64,000 bases of DNA, taken from positions 22,993-86,992 of the forward strand of contig CAZUHB010000024.1 in assembly GCA_964620445.1 (NCBI GenBank). Direction: 5' to 3'. Each line of letters begins with the position of its first letter. The first letter of the stretch is position 1. Origin of the DNA: CAZUHB01 sp964620445. GTDB taxonomy: Bacteria; Planctomycetota; B15-G4; CAYZWU01. The translations under genes and the position numbers were made by a program. Of this stretch, positions 1-9,241 are shown in pieces. The notes under the pieces were generated by a model. The model saw only the letters and a list, made by a program, of their open reading frames with translations. It was not told the DNA's origin and searched no databases.

Positions 1-450
1 GCGATGTCTCAGGAAGGCCGCGAGCACGTAGAGCGGAATGGAGAGGAGTTCGATCCCGATGAAGAGGATGAAAAGATCGTCGGCCTGGGCCATGACCATC
101 ATGCCCATGACCGCGGTGAGCAGGAGCAGATAGTACTCGGCGAGCACCGTCCCCGTCCGTTTCATGTAGGTCCACGAAAGCATCACGGCGAAGAGACCGG
201 CCACGAGGAAGACAGCATTGAATCCCGTACCCAGACGGTCGAGCCTGAGGAGGCCGTCGCAGATCGGAGCGGCCTCGGCATTCCACAAACCGATGTTCCT
301 GACCAGGGCGTAGGCCAGACCGAGGAGGGAGAGGATAAAGGCGAAGCTCTTCCCGCGCCCGACCCGGAAGAAGTCGACGAGCAGAACCAGGAGCGCCGCG
401 ATCGCCACGGCGAATAGAGGTTCCATCAAACGGAGATCGTCAGCTGTCAT
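1..450 (-). CDS. nuoN: NADH-quinone oxidoreductase subunit N (partial)
   Basis: The N-terminal 150 codons of the NuoN proton-pumping membrane subunit of complex I; the rest lies beyond the left edge. Translating the minus strand from the ATG at 450 gives a very hydrophobic protein with several membrane helices. FIGIELLSIPLYVLAAF, near residue 130, is the conserved NuoN helix with the functional Glu. The gene begins 15 bases after the nuoM stop and is the last gene of the nuo operon. A second in-frame ATG at 426 gives a start eight residues later and cannot be excluded. The identity is secure because of the motif and the position after nuoM. Confidence 0.93.
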   Translation of the reverse strand, partial: MTADDLRLMEPLFAVAIAALLVLLVDFFRVGRGKSFAFILSLLGLAYALVRNIGLWNAEAAPICDGLLRLDRLGTGFNAVFLVAGLFAVMLSWTYMKRTGTVLAEYYLLLLTAVMGMMVMAQADDLFILFIGIELLSIPLYVLAAFLRHR

Positions 451-465
451 GTCCGACTTTCCTTG

Positions 466-1992
466 TCATTCCTGGGATAACTGCTGGGATATATGAATCC
501 TGTCCCGGTATTCGAGGACGTTCTTCTTGATCGAGTTTTCGCTCTTGTCCAGGAAGGGGCCGGGGAAAAATCCGATTACGAAAATGAGCACCACGATCGG
601 CAGGAGGCAGCATAGCTCCCGCTTGTTCAGGTCCTCGAGGTCATTGTTTTCCGGGTTCTCGGCCGGGCCCATGAGGGAGCGCCGCACCATGGAGAGCATG
701 TAGATCGCTCCGAGCAGGATGCCGAGGGCCGCCGGGATGGCGAACGGCCACGATGCCTCGAAGGTGCCCTGCACGATCAGGATCTCGCCCACGAAACCGT
801 TCAGGCCGGGTAACCCGATCGAGGAGAGCGTGACGATGATCAGCATCGTGGAAAAAACGGGGATGATCTTTCCCAGGCCGCCGAAATCGCGGATCATCCT
901 CACGTGGCGGCGGTCGTAGATCATCCCGACGAGGAGGAAGAGCGCGCCCGTGGACAGACCGTGATTGACGCTCTGCAGAAGGCCTCCCTGCAGTCCGCGC
1001 AGGTTCCACGCGAAGATGCCGAGAACGATGAAACCCATGTGGGATATCGACGAGTAGGCCACGAGTTTCTTGAGGTCCTCCTGGGCCCAGGCGAGGAAGG
1101 CGCCGTAGATGATTCCGATTCCGGCGAGGGTCATGAGTAGAGGGGTAAACTCGTTGACCGCCCAGGGAAAGAGAGGCAAGCAGAATCGGATCAGCCCGTA
1201 CGTTCCCAGTTTCAGGAGCACGCCCGCCAGCACGACCGAGCCGGCCGTGGGCGCCTCGACGTGGGCATCGGGGAGCCATGTGTGAAAGGGAAAGATCGGG
1301 ATCTTGATGGCGAAGGCGAGCGCGAACGCCCCGAAGAGCCACATCTGGGCGCTCTCCGGAATGGACGCGTTCTGCAGGATGCCGAAGAGGCTCGCCGTGG
1401 GCGCGCCGCACTGGTCGCGTGTGAGCAAGATCAGATAGATGATCGCCACGAGCATGAGCAGGGAGCCGATCAAGGTGTAGATAAAGAACTTGATCGCCGC
1501 GTAGAATCGCCGCGGCCCGCCCCAGATTCCCACGATGAAATAGAGCGGGATCAGGGTCAGCTCCCAGAAGATGTAGAAAAGGAAGAGATCCGAGGCCACG
1601 AACACGCCGATCATGCCCGTTTCCATCACGAGGTAGAGAATGTTGAATTCCTTGACCCTCTCCTTGATGTGGCCGTAGGAGGAGAGGAGCACGATCGGCG
1701 ACATGAACGTGGTCAGAAGGAGGAGCAGCAGGCTGATCCCGTCGATGCCGAGGCGGTAGGCGATGCCGAAGGCCGGAATCCACGTGTGCGACTCCTCGAA
1801 CTGCATGTCGCCCGCCACGCCGTTGTACTGGAAGAACAGAGGCAGGGAGACGAGGAAGGTGGCGAGGCCGATTGCCATGGACAGGCCGCGGATGGCCCCC
1901 TCCTTCTTACCCGGAACGAGGGCCACGAGCACCGCCCCGATAAAGGGGAGGAAGGTGACGATGCTCAGAACCGGTATGCCGGACAAATCCAT
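466..1992 (-). CDS. nuoM: NADH-quinone oxidoreductase subunit M
   Basis: Antiporter-like proton-pumping subunit of complex I in the cytoplasmic membrane; 508 residues, the usual size, with about 14 predicted helices. Visible hallmarks are FWELTLIPLYF with Glu144, and AFAIKIPIFPFHTWLPDAH with Lys230 in the broken helix, matching the Glu and Lys of the proton channel in well-studied NuoM proteins. The ATG at 1992 has GGAGC about ten bases upstream. It lies between nuoL and nuoN, as in the canonical operon. Nothing appears truncated. Confidence 0.97.
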   Translation of the reverse strand: MDLSGIPVLSIVTFLPFIGAVLVALVPGKKEGAIRGLSMAIGLATFLVSLPLFFQYNGVAGDMQFEESHTWIPAFGIAYRLGIDGISLLLLLLTTFMSPIVLLSSYGHIKERVKEFNILYLVMETGMIGVFVASDLFLFYIFWELTLIPLYFIVGIWGGPRRFYAAIKFFIYTLIGSLLMLVAIIYLILLTRDQCGAPTASLFGILQNASIPESAQMWLFGAFALAFAIKIPIFPFHTWLPDAHVEAPTAGSVVLAGVLLKLGTYGLIRFCLPLFPWAVNEFTPLLMTLAGIGIIYGAFLAWAQEDLKKLVAYSSISHMGFIVLGIFAWNLRGLQGGLLQSVNHGLSTGALFLLVGMIYDRRHVRMIRDFGGLGKIIPVFSTMLIIVTLSSIGLPGLNGFVGEILIVQGTFEASWPFAIPAALGILLGAIYMLSMVRRSLMGPAENPENNDLEDLNKRELCCLLPIVVLIFVIGFFPGPFLDKSENSIKKNVLEYRDRIHISQQLSQE

Positions 1993-2045
1993 CTAAAGTG
2001 CTCCTTCTATCGTTGGCCCGGGTGCGAGACCGATCCGAAAAGGGA

Positions 2046-3980
2046 TCATCCCGCGATCACCCAAAGCGCCACGATCATTCCTATCACGATCCAGAAGGCG
2101 TACGAGCGAACGACGCCCGTATGAAAGACCCGGACGATGATCCCCAGGACATTGACGATCCCGCCGGTGAGATTGACGAGGCCGTCGACCACGATCAGGT
2201 CCGCGCGGCCGAAAAAGTCTGCCGCGCCCTTGAGCGGTTTGACCACGACGGCGTGGTAGGCCTCGTCCACATAGAATTTATTGGAAACGACGCGGTGAAA
2301 ATTCGAATAGGCCTCGGCCAGTCTCCCGGGCCGCGCCATGCCCTTGCCGTAAACGAGCCAGGCCAGAAAGAACCCGGTGATGACCACCAGCATGGAGAAT
2401 CCCATGAGCAGGAACTCGGTGGAGTGGCTGTGTTCGCCATGGCCGCCGAGCAGGTGATGGGCCTGCGCAAAGGTCGGCTCGAGGAATTTACCAAGCACGT
2501 TGGGTAGGCCGAATGCTGCCGGGATCCCGATGAACCCGCCCACCACGGAGAGGATCGCCAGGATCCAGAGGGGGAGGCTCATCGATTTGGGCGGCGGATG
2601 GATCTTGCCCACCTCCTCGGGTGTCATGCGGCTTTCACCCCCGAAAGTGAGGTGCACGAGGCGGAAGGTGTAAAAGGCCGTGATCCCGGCGGCGAGCACA
2701 CCGATCCCCCAGAGCACGTACTTGTGCGACACGAAGGTGGAAAAGAGGATCTCGTCCTTGGAAAAGAATCCGGCGAAAGGGATAAAGCCCGAAAGAGCGA
2801 GCGAGCCCGCGGCGAAAACGATGAATACGCCGGGCAGCTTTTTCTTGAGAGCGCCCATCTTCAGGATGTCCTGCTCTCCGTGAAGGGCGTGGATCACCGC
2901 GCCCGAGCCGAGGAAGAGCAGCGCCTTGAAGAAGGCGTGAGTCGTCACGTGGAAGACACCCGCCGTGAATGCGCCCACTCCCACGGCCATGAACATGTAG
3001 CCGAGCTGACTGACAGTGGAGTAGGCGAGCACCTTCTTGATATCCCTCTGCAGGAGGCCGATGATTCCCGCGAAGAGCGCCGTCGCACAGCCGACGATGG
3101 CCACGAATTCGAGCGCCGCCGGGCTCATCGCGAAGAGGGGGCTCATGCGGCAGAGCATGTAGATGCCGGCCGTGACCATGGTGGCGGCATGGATGAGCGC
3201 CGACACGGGAGTCGGGCCGGCCATGGCGTCGGGGAGCCAGACATAGAGGGGGATCTGTGCCGACTTGCCCATGGCGCCCACGAAGAAGAGGATCGCGATG
3301 AAAGTGATCGCCATCGTCCCCGGCTGGAGGGCCGGATCCTTGAGCGCCTCGAAGAGATCGGGAAAGACGACGTGGCCGAAGGTGGCAAAGGTCCAGATCG
3401 TGGCGATCACGAAACCGACGTCGCCGATCCTGTTCACGATGAAGGCCTTCTGGCCCGCCTCGGCGCAGAAGTTCTTGTCGAAGAAGTAGGAGATCAGGAG
3501 GTAGGAGCAGAGTCCCACCCCTTCCCAGCCGAGAAACATGAGCAGCAGATTGTCGCCCATGACGAGCATGAGCATGGCGAAGATGAAGAGATTGAGATAC
3601 GAGAAGTAGCGCGCCCGCGAGTACTCCTCTTCATGAGCCATGTATCCCACGGAGTAGACGTGGATCAAGAATCCGACGCCGGTCACGATGAGGAGCCATG
3701 TCATGGAAAGCGGATCGAGCAGGAAGCCGAGCGGAGCGCGGAAATCGCCCACGGCGATCCAGTCGTAGGCCGTCCAGTGGATGACGCGTTCGGCGCCGGC
3801 AGGAAGACCGATGAGCTGAAAGAAAGCCACCACCGAGAGCCCGAACGAGGCGAACACGGTGGCGCAGGCGAGATAACCCGGCATGTTCCCCGGCATCTTG
3901 CGCCAGAAGAGCCCGTTGATGGCGGCGCCCGCCAGGGGGATCAGGGGGATGAGGGTATAGAGGTTCTCGTTCAAGATCAT
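2046..3980 (-). CDS. nuoL: NADH-quinone oxidoreductase subunit L
   Basis: Largest antiporter-like subunit of complex I, 644 residues, at the distal end of the membrane arm. The sequence shows the conserved GWEGVGLCSYLLI stretch (Glu153), the KAFIVNRIGD helix, and the MGKSAQIPLYVWLPDAM helix with the lysine of the proton path. The C-terminal hydrophobic extension corresponds to the long lateral helix and final anchor helix of NuoL. The ATG at 3980 overlaps the nuoK stop by four bases (ATGA), so translation is probably coupled. A 53-base gap separates it from nuoM. Confidence 0.97.
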   Translation of the reverse strand: MILNENLYTLIPLIPLAGAAINGLFWRKMPGNMPGYLACATVFASFGLSVVAFFQLIGLPAGAERVIHWTAYDWIAVGDFRAPLGFLLDPLSMTWLLIVTGVGFLIHVYSVGYMAHEEEYSRARYFSYLNLFIFAMLMLVMGDNLLLMFLGWEGVGLCSYLLISYFFDKNFCAEAGQKAFIVNRIGDVGFVIATIWTFATFGHVVFPDLFEALKDPALQPGTMAITFIAILFFVGAMGKSAQIPLYVWLPDAMAGPTPVSALIHAATMVTAGIYMLCRMSPLFAMSPAALEFVAIVGCATALFAGIIGLLQRDIKKVLAYSTVSQLGYMFMAVGVGAFTAGVFHVTTHAFFKALLFLGSGAVIHALHGEQDILKMGALKKKLPGVFIVFAAGSLALSGFIPFAGFFSKDEILFSTFVSHKYVLWGIGVLAAGITAFYTFRLVHLTFGGESRMTPEEVGKIHPPPKSMSLPLWILAILSVVGGFIGIPAAFGLPNVLGKFLEPTFAQAHHLLGGHGEHSHSTEFLLMGFSMLVVITGFFLAWLVYGKGMARPGRLAEAYSNFHRVVSNKFYVDEAYHAVVVKPLKGAADFFGRADLIVVDGLVNLTGGIVNVLGIIVRVFHTGVVRSYAFWIVIGMIVALWVIAG

Positions 3981-4282
3981 CCTTTCATCTGATCATACTC
4001 GTCCACGTCGAGAGTGCCTTTGAGACGGAAGATGGAGATGATGATCGCAAGACCCACGGCTGCCTCGGCGGCGGCCACGGTGATCACAAGGAGGGCGTAG
4101 ACCGTGCCCACGTTGAGACCGTGATGGGCGGCGAAGGCCACGATCGTCAGGTTGACCGAGTTGAGCATCAGCTCGATGCACATGAACATGACGATCACGT
4201 TTCTCCGGTAGAGAAAGCCCGCCATGCCGATCCCGAAGAGGAGCGCGCTCAGGACAAGGTAGTGCTGCAAGGAAAAGGCCAT
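3977..4282 (-). CDS. nuoK: NADH-quinone oxidoreductase subunit K
   Basis: Small three-helix membrane subunit of complex I (101 residues, typical). Glu37 in MCIELMLNSVNL and the second membrane Glu in AAAEAAVGLAIIIS match the two essential carboxylates of NuoK. The ATG at 4282 overlaps the nuoJ stop by one base (TGATG). A GTG one codon upstream would add a single residue and is less likely. Its end overlaps nuoL by four bases. Confidence 0.96.
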   Translation of the reverse strand: MAFSLQHYLVLSALLFGIGMAGFLYRRNVIVMFMCIELMLNSVNLTIVAFAAHHGLNVGTVYALLVITVAAAEAAVGLAIIISIFRLKGTLDVDEYDQMKG

Positions 4283-4773
4283 CACTTCACCCCCTTCTTC
4301 TTTGCCAGGACAATGGCGCCGATCATGGCCGCAAGGAGGATGATCGACACCGCCTCAAAGGGGAATATGTAGGTTGTGAAGAGCAACTTGGCTGCCTCCG
4401 TGCCCGACCCGAGGGAGGGGGCGGAGATCGCCTCGGGCGACTCGACCTTGGAGAGGAGGCAGGCCCAGACCACGCTCACGCCGATCACCGCGACCGGCAC
4501 GACGAGCCTGAGCGGGCTGAAGCCGCCTGGCCTGGTCTTTTCCTGATTGACGAGAAGAATGACAAAGAGGAAGAGAACCACGATGGCGCCCGCGTAGACC
4601 AGCACCTGCACGGCGGCGAGGAACTCGGCGCCCAAGGTGAGGTAGATGCACGCCATGCCGAGGAGGGCGAGGATCAGGCTCAGCGCCGAAGCGACGGGGT
4701 TCTTCATGAAGACGACCCCGAGGCCTCCGCAGAGCGTGACCGCGGCCAGAATGTAGAAAATCAGGTTTTCCAT
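4282..4773 (-). CDS. nuoJ: NADH-quinone oxidoreductase subunit J
   Basis: Membrane subunit J of complex I, 163 residues with five hydrophobic segments. The early stretch NPVASALSLILALLGMACIY and the AGAIVVLFLFVILLVN helix are characteristic of NuoJ/ND6, whose third helix carries the pi-bulge. The gene starts 13 bases inside the end of nuoI and shares one base with nuoK, so it sits in a chain of coupled genes. The C-terminus is short and ends in a lysine-rich tail. Confidence 0.95.
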   Translation of the reverse strand: MENLIFYILAAVTLCGGLGVVFMKNPVASALSLILALLGMACIYLTLGAEFLAAVQVLVYAGAIVVLFLFVILLVNQEKTRPGGFSPLRLVVPVAVIGVSVVWACLLSKVESPEAISAPSLGSGTEAAKLLFTTYIFPFEAVSIILLAAMIGAIVLAKKKGVK

Positions 4774-5267
4774 CGTTCGAACGTTTTCCGGATGTAATCC
4801 AAACGATCCTGGACCTCGTGCTCGTCCACGAGCAGCGTCTCCAGGTCGTAAATGAGATCTTCACGTTTTTCGCTGGCAAATTCGACGCGGTGGGAGATGA
4901 CGATAGCTTCCTTGGGGCACGCCTCCTCGCAGAAGCCGCACTGGATGCACCTCGTGTTGTCGATCTCGAAGAGTTCGGGCGCCCGCTCGATGTCGTCGTC
5001 GATCTCGTGCCCCTCGATGTAGATCGCACGCGGAGGACAGGCGAACTCGCAGAGGCCGCACGCCACGCACCGCGGCTTTCCGTCGGGCCGCTTGACGAGC
5101 ACGGGATGGCCCTTCATCTCGGGAAAGGACTTCAGCCTCTCCTCGGGATAGAGACGGGTCACCTTTTTGTGGAATATCTGGGAGAAGGTGGTCCAGAGCC
5201 CTTTGACGAGGGGCCAGAAGAAAAGCCTCTCCCAGAAACTCAGCTTTTTGGCTTTGACGAGAACCAC
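4761..5267 (-). CDS. nuoI: NADH-quinone oxidoreductase subunit I, two [4Fe-4S] ferredoxin
   Basis: Peripheral-arm subunit carrying clusters N6a and N6b, which pass electrons to NuoB. The 168-residue protein has two classic ligand sets, C67-x2-C70-x2-C73-x3-C77 and C107-x2-C110-x2-C113-x3-C117, each followed by Pro. The N-terminus has the amphipathic WERLFFWPLVKGLWTTF helix that docks on NuoH. The start is a GTG at 5267 with GAGAGG about 12 bases upstream; no ATG lies near. The 3' end overlaps nuoJ by 13 bases. Confidence 0.96.
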   Translation of the reverse strand: MVLVKAKKLSFWERLFFWPLVKGLWTTFSQIFHKKVTRLYPEERLKSFPEMKGHPVLVKRPDGKPRCVACGLCEFACPPRAIYIEGHEIDDDIERAPELFEIDNTRCIQCGFCEEACPKEAIVISHRVEFASEKREDLIYDLETLLVDEHEVQDRLDYIRKTFERWKT

Positions 5268-5322
5268 TTTGTTTCAACACCTCTCTCTATTCGGGCGCGG
5301 GACGTTTCCCCGCGTGTTTCGT

Positions 5323-6357
5323 TTACAGTATACCGGCCGTGACCAGCGCGGCCGTGGCCAGGACGTTCAAGAGCGCCAGCGGAAGGAGGATCTTCCATCC
5401 CAGCGCCATGAGTTGATCGTAGCGGAACCGCGGTATGGTCCACCGCACGTGGATGAAGAACATGAGAATCAAGAAGACCTTGGCCGCGAAGCAGGCCGCC
5501 TGGAAGAGACCGAGCACCCAGCCCTCGAGGCCGAGTGTCCCGACCCAGGGCAGGTGCCATCCGCCGAGGAAGAGCACCACCATGAGCGACGATCCCGCCA
5601 CCATGGCCACGTACTCTCCCATGAAGAAGAAGGCGAACTTCATCGACGAGTACTCGGTATGGTACCCGGAGACGAGCTCCGATTCGGCCTCGGGCATGTC
5701 GAAGGGGAGCCTGTTCGTCTCGGCAAAGATGGCGATCAGGAAGAGGATGAATCCGAGCGGCTGCTGGAAGATATTCCATTCGAGGATACCGCCCGCTTGT
5801 GCCAGAGCGATCTCGCGCAGCGAAAAGGATTCTCCCAGGAGCAGGACACCCACGATGGCGAGTCCGAGAGTGAGTTCGTAGGAGATCATCTGGGCTGTCG
5901 ACCGCATCCCGCCCATGAGGGAGAACTTCGATCCCGACGACCACCCCGCGATGGAGAGACCGTAAACCGACAGCGATCCGATGGCGAGCAGGAAGAGAAC
6001 ACCCATACCCACGTCGGCGATGACGAGCGGGACCGTCTCCTCGCCCACGACGATCGCATCGCCGAAGGGGACGACGGCCATCATCATGAAAGAGGGCGCC
6101 ATGGCCATGACCGGGGCCAGGATGAAGAAGAGCTTGTAAGCCTCCCTCGGAATGATGTCCTCCTTGAACATGAGCTTGGTCAGGTCGGCGATCGGCTGAA
6201 GAAATCCGAAAGGCCCGACCCGATTCGGTCCGTACCGCCATTGCATGAAGGCCGACACGCGGCGCTCGAGATAGACGAGCACGGCGACCGATCCGAGACA
6301 GGCGCCGAAGACGACGAGCACCTTTACAAGGGTTGCGATGAGTTGAACCGTACTCAT
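5323..6357 (-). CDS. nuoH: NADH-quinone oxidoreductase subunit H
   Basis: Membrane subunit forming the quinone chamber at the junction of the two arms of complex I; 344 residues with eight or more helices. Recognisable segments are ERRVSAFMQWRYGPNRVGP near the N-terminus and the acidic loop AETNRLPFDMPEAESELVSG, both hallmarks of NuoH/ND1. Its ATG overlaps the nuoG stop (ATGA). A 55-base gap separates it from nuoI, the largest gap in this part of the operon. Confidence 0.97.
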   Translation of the reverse strand: MSTVQLIATLVKVLVVFGACLGSVAVLVYLERRVSAFMQWRYGPNRVGPFGFLQPIADLTKLMFKEDIIPREAYKLFFILAPVMAMAPSFMMMAVVPFGDAIVVGEETVPLVIADVGMGVLFLLAIGSLSVYGLSIAGWSSGSKFSLMGGMRSTAQMISYELTLGLAIVGVLLLGESFSLREIALAQAGGILEWNIFQQPLGFILFLIAIFAETNRLPFDMPEAESELVSGYHTEYSSMKFAFFFMGEYVAMVAGSSLMVVLFLGGWHLPWVGTLGLEGWVLGLFQAACFAAKVFLILMFFIHVRWTIPRFRYDQLMALGWKILLPLALLNVLATAALVTAGIL

Positions 6358-7943
6358 GATTCCTCCCCTTCGTCATCGGCAAGCAGCGCGCCCGAGTCTC
6401 CGAGGTCGGCGTAGGTGAGGCCCGACAGGACCTTCAACTCGTCCGCCATGCGCGCGAAGAGAAGTGCCGGTTCCGGCCGGATCTCCTCCGCGCCCATTGC
6501 GCGTCCGAGGCGGGCGAGGGAGTCGAGATCGGGAATGATACCACTTGCCGGCGGCCGGATCGCCGGTCTGAACCGCTGGACCCGGCCCTGGAAATTGATG
6601 AAGGTGCCCTCCTTTTCGAGCCAGATCTGTCCGGGGATGGCTACGTCGGCCATGGCGGCGGTGTCGTCCTCGAGATGGCCGAGATAGACGATGTGGCGCA
6701 GGTTCTTCGCCAGGTCGTCGGAGAGCGAGATCGCGGGCACCGTCTGGAAGAGTGCGTCCACGTCGCCCCCGGCGATGAGATCTGCCAGCTCGTCGATCGA
6801 GACGAGGGGGATGTCGAGCACGTCGCAGGCCTCGATATTGGCCGCTGGATCTTCCGTGCGGAGGATCTTGTCACCGCCCTCTTGCTCGGGCTGGAGGGCG
6901 ACGATCTTGTCCCCGGCGAGCGGTTCGAAGACGGTCTTGATCAGATAGAGCTCCTCGAGGGACCGCATGGGGGAGGTGATCACGAGGAGCCGTCCGCCCT
7001 GTTCCTTGAGCCCCGCGGCGGCGGCCTCGATCACGCTGTCCAGGTCCGCGGGCTGCCCCTTGAGCAGAGGCGCGGTGAGACGCTTCTCCTTGTGGGTTTC
7101 GAGCGGTCTGAAGCGGCCTTCGTTGCAGATATAGGCGCCGTGCACATCGGGATTCTCGCGAGGCCTGACGCGGAGGACGCGGTTGTGGCGTCTGGGCGAA
7201 TCGTCGACCTCGCGTACGTCGACGAAAACGTTGCAGCCCCGCGTGCAGTAGGGGCAAACCGATGGTGTGGACTCGAGGTTCCACGAGCGGCAGGCGAAGC
7301 GGAACTCTTCCAGGGTCAGCGCGCCCACCGGACAGATGTCGGCCAGGTTGCCGGTATAGTTCGAGTCGAGCTGCCGTCCCGGGAAAGTGGAGATCTGGGA
7401 TTTGTCTCCCCGCCCCGAAACGCAGAGCTGCGGGGCCTTGGCATAGTCGGTCATGAAGCGCACGCAGCGCGTGCAGAGGATGCATCGCTCCGAATCGAAG
7501 ATGATGTGGCCGCCGAGAGGGGTTTTCTTGATCCCCGTGCGCCGCGATTCCTGGGTGCGTCCCTCGGTGAAACCATGTTCGTAGGTGTAGTCCTGCAGCG
7601 GGCACTCGCCCGCCTTGTCGCAAATGGCGCAATCGAGGGGGTGGTTGGCGAGAAGGAACTCGAGGACGCCCGCCCGGGCGCGTACGGCGCTCTCCGTGTG
7701 GGTCAGAACCTCCATCCCGTCGGTCGCCGTCGTGCGGCACGACACGCCGAGAAAGGTGCGCTCGCCGGCCACGAACTCGACCTGGCACATGCGGCACGAA
7801 CCGACCAGTTCGAGAGTGGGATGATAGCAGAAGTGGGGGATCTCGATACCGGCCGTCCGGGCCGCCTCGAGGACCGTCGATCCCTTGGAAGCTTCCACTT
7901 CCTGCCCGTTGATTTTCAGTTTGACGCTGTTGTTCTCTGTCAT
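6354..7943 (-). CDS. nuoG: NADH-quinone oxidoreductase subunit G, short form with N7 ligands
   Basis: Iron-sulfur subunit of the electron-input module. Ligands visible: [2Fe-2S] at C39, C50, C53, C69; N5-type H101, C105, C108, C114; a [4Fe-4S] set C154, C157, C160, C204; and a fourth set C230-x2-C233-x3-C237-x35-C273, which matches the extra N7 cluster found in some bacterial enzymes. At 529 residues it is much shorter than the roughly 780-910 residues of Thermus or E. coli NuoG, and the molybdopterin-oxidoreductase-like domain is reduced to a remnant after about residue 300. Its ATG overlaps the nuoF stop by four bases. Confidence 0.95.
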   Translation of the reverse strand: MTENNSVKLKINGQEVEASKGSTVLEAARTAGIEIPHFCYHPTLELVGSCRMCQVEFVAGERTFLGVSCRTTATDGMEVLTHTESAVRARAGVLEFLLANHPLDCAICDKAGECPLQDYTYEHGFTEGRTQESRRTGIKKTPLGGHIIFDSERCILCTRCVRFMTDYAKAPQLCVSGRGDKSQISTFPGRQLDSNYTGNLADICPVGALTLEEFRFACRSWNLESTPSVCPYCTRGCNVFVDVREVDDSPRRHNRVLRVRPRENPDVHGAYICNEGRFRPLETHKEKRLTAPLLKGQPADLDSVIEAAAAGLKEQGGRLLVITSPMRSLEELYLIKTVFEPLAGDKIVALQPEQEGGDKILRTEDPAANIEACDVLDIPLVSIDELADLIAGGDVDALFQTVPAISLSDDLAKNLRHIVYLGHLEDDTAAMADVAIPGQIWLEKEGTFINFQGRVQRFRPAIRPPASGIIPDLDSLARLGRAMGAEEIRPEPALLFARMADELKVLSGLTYADLGDSGALLADDEGEES

Positions 7944-9226
7944 GTCGTCGCCCCCGGAAGGACGTTGCTCTCCTTGCCGTTTTTCATGCGCGCCAGGAAA
8001 TCATCCTTGAAATGCTCGATCGCCGACCGCACCGGCGCCGAGATCGCGTCGGGAAAGACGCAGATCGTCCGGCCCCTTTCGCTCAGCTGCGCGATCTCCT
8101 CGAGCTGGTCGAGATCAGCCGGTGTTCCTCCCCCGTCGAGGATCCGTTTGATGATCCGGTGGGACCACGCGCACCCCTCGCGGCAGGGCGCGCACTGTCC
8201 GCATGTCTCGTGCCTGTAAAACGAAGTCAGGATCTCGAGCGACTCGACGATGTCGGTCGTTTCGTCCATTACGATGATCCCGCCCGTTCCGAGCATGGTT
8301 CCCCACTCCATCAGCGCCGAGTGGTCCAAGGCCACGTCGATCGCGTCAGCGGGCAGGTAGCCGGTCGAGATGCCTCCCGGGATGAAGGCCTTGAGCGTGC
8401 GGTCTTTCCAGACGCCGCCGCCGTGCACCTCGATCAGTTCGCGCGCCGTCGTGCCGAGAGGAAGCTCGAACACGCCCGGCGTGTTGACATGGCCCGACAC
8501 CTGGTAGAGGAGATTGCCCGAGGACTGCTCCGTCCCGATCGACTTGTACCAGGCGGCGCCTTTCTCGAGAATGGCCGGCAGATTGGCGATCGTCTCCACG
8601 TTGTTGACCGCCGTCGGTTTCTGCCAGAGGCCGGCGATGGCGGGGAAGGGGGGCTTGGGCCTCGGGTGGCCGCGGTGGCCTTCGAGCGACTCCATGAGCG
8701 ACGTCTCCTCGCCGCAGATGTAGGCGCCCGCGCCCCGGTGCAGGTGGACGCGGACGGTGGCGTCCGTGCCCATGATGCCAGTGCCCAGAAAACCGGCAGC
8801 CTCGGCCTCGGCGATCGCCCGGCCGAGAATCTGATAGCTTTTGAGATACTCTCCGCGGATGTAGATGTAGGCGTCCTCGGAGCTGATCGCGTAGCAGGCG
8901 ATGATGATCCCCTCGAGAAGGAGGTGGGGATCCTGCTCCATGATGATCCGGTCCTTGCAGGTGCCCGGCTCGCCCTCGTCCGCGTTCACCGCGAGGTAGC
9001 GGGGACCGTCGAAGTCCTTCGGCATGAAGGTCCACTTGCGCCCCGTGGGAAAACCCGCGCCGCCGCGGCCGCGCAGGTTCGACTCGAGGACGACGTTCGT
9101 TACCTCGTCGCGGCCCATCTCCTTCACGATCCGCTCCGCCGTGGCGTAGCCTCCGAGCTGGCGGATCGTCTCGAGAGAGGTCGAGTTCTCCACGTCGATT
9201 CGTGCTGTCAGGTACTTTTCCGACAC
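7940..9226 (-). CDS. nuoF: NADH-quinone oxidoreductase subunit F, NADH/FMN-binding
   Basis: Catalytic NADH-oxidising subunit of complex I, 428 residues. LRGRGGAGFPTGRKW near residue 51 is the NADH-binding loop, NADEGEPGTCKDR near 81 and GAGAYICGEETSL near 166 bind FMN, and C342, C345, C348 with C389 are the ligands of cluster N3. It starts with GTG at 9226, with AAGGAGA about 12 bases upstream. It follows nuoE by 15 bases and overlaps nuoG at ATGA. Length and motif order are standard. Confidence 0.97.
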   Translation of the reverse strand: MSEKYLTARIDVENSTSLETIRQLGGYATAERIVKEMGRDEVTNVVLESNLRGRGGAGFPTGRKWTFMPKDFDGPRYLAVNADEGEPGTCKDRIIMEQDPHLLLEGIIIACYAISSEDAYIYIRGEYLKSYQILGRAIAEAEAAGFLGTGIMGTDATVRVHLHRGAGAYICGEETSLMESLEGHRGHPRPKPPFPAIAGLWQKPTAVNNVETIANLPAILEKGAAWYKSIGTEQSSGNLLYQVSGHVNTPGVFELPLGTTARELIEVHGGGVWKDRTLKAFIPGGISTGYLPADAIDVALDHSALMEWGTMLGTGGIIVMDETTDIVESLEILTSFYRHETCGQCAPCREGCAWSHRIIKRILDGGGTPADLDQLEEIAQLSERGRTICVFPDAISAPVRSAIEHFKDDFLARMKNGKESNVLPGATT

Positions 9227-9241
9227 GTCAGGTCGTTCTCC

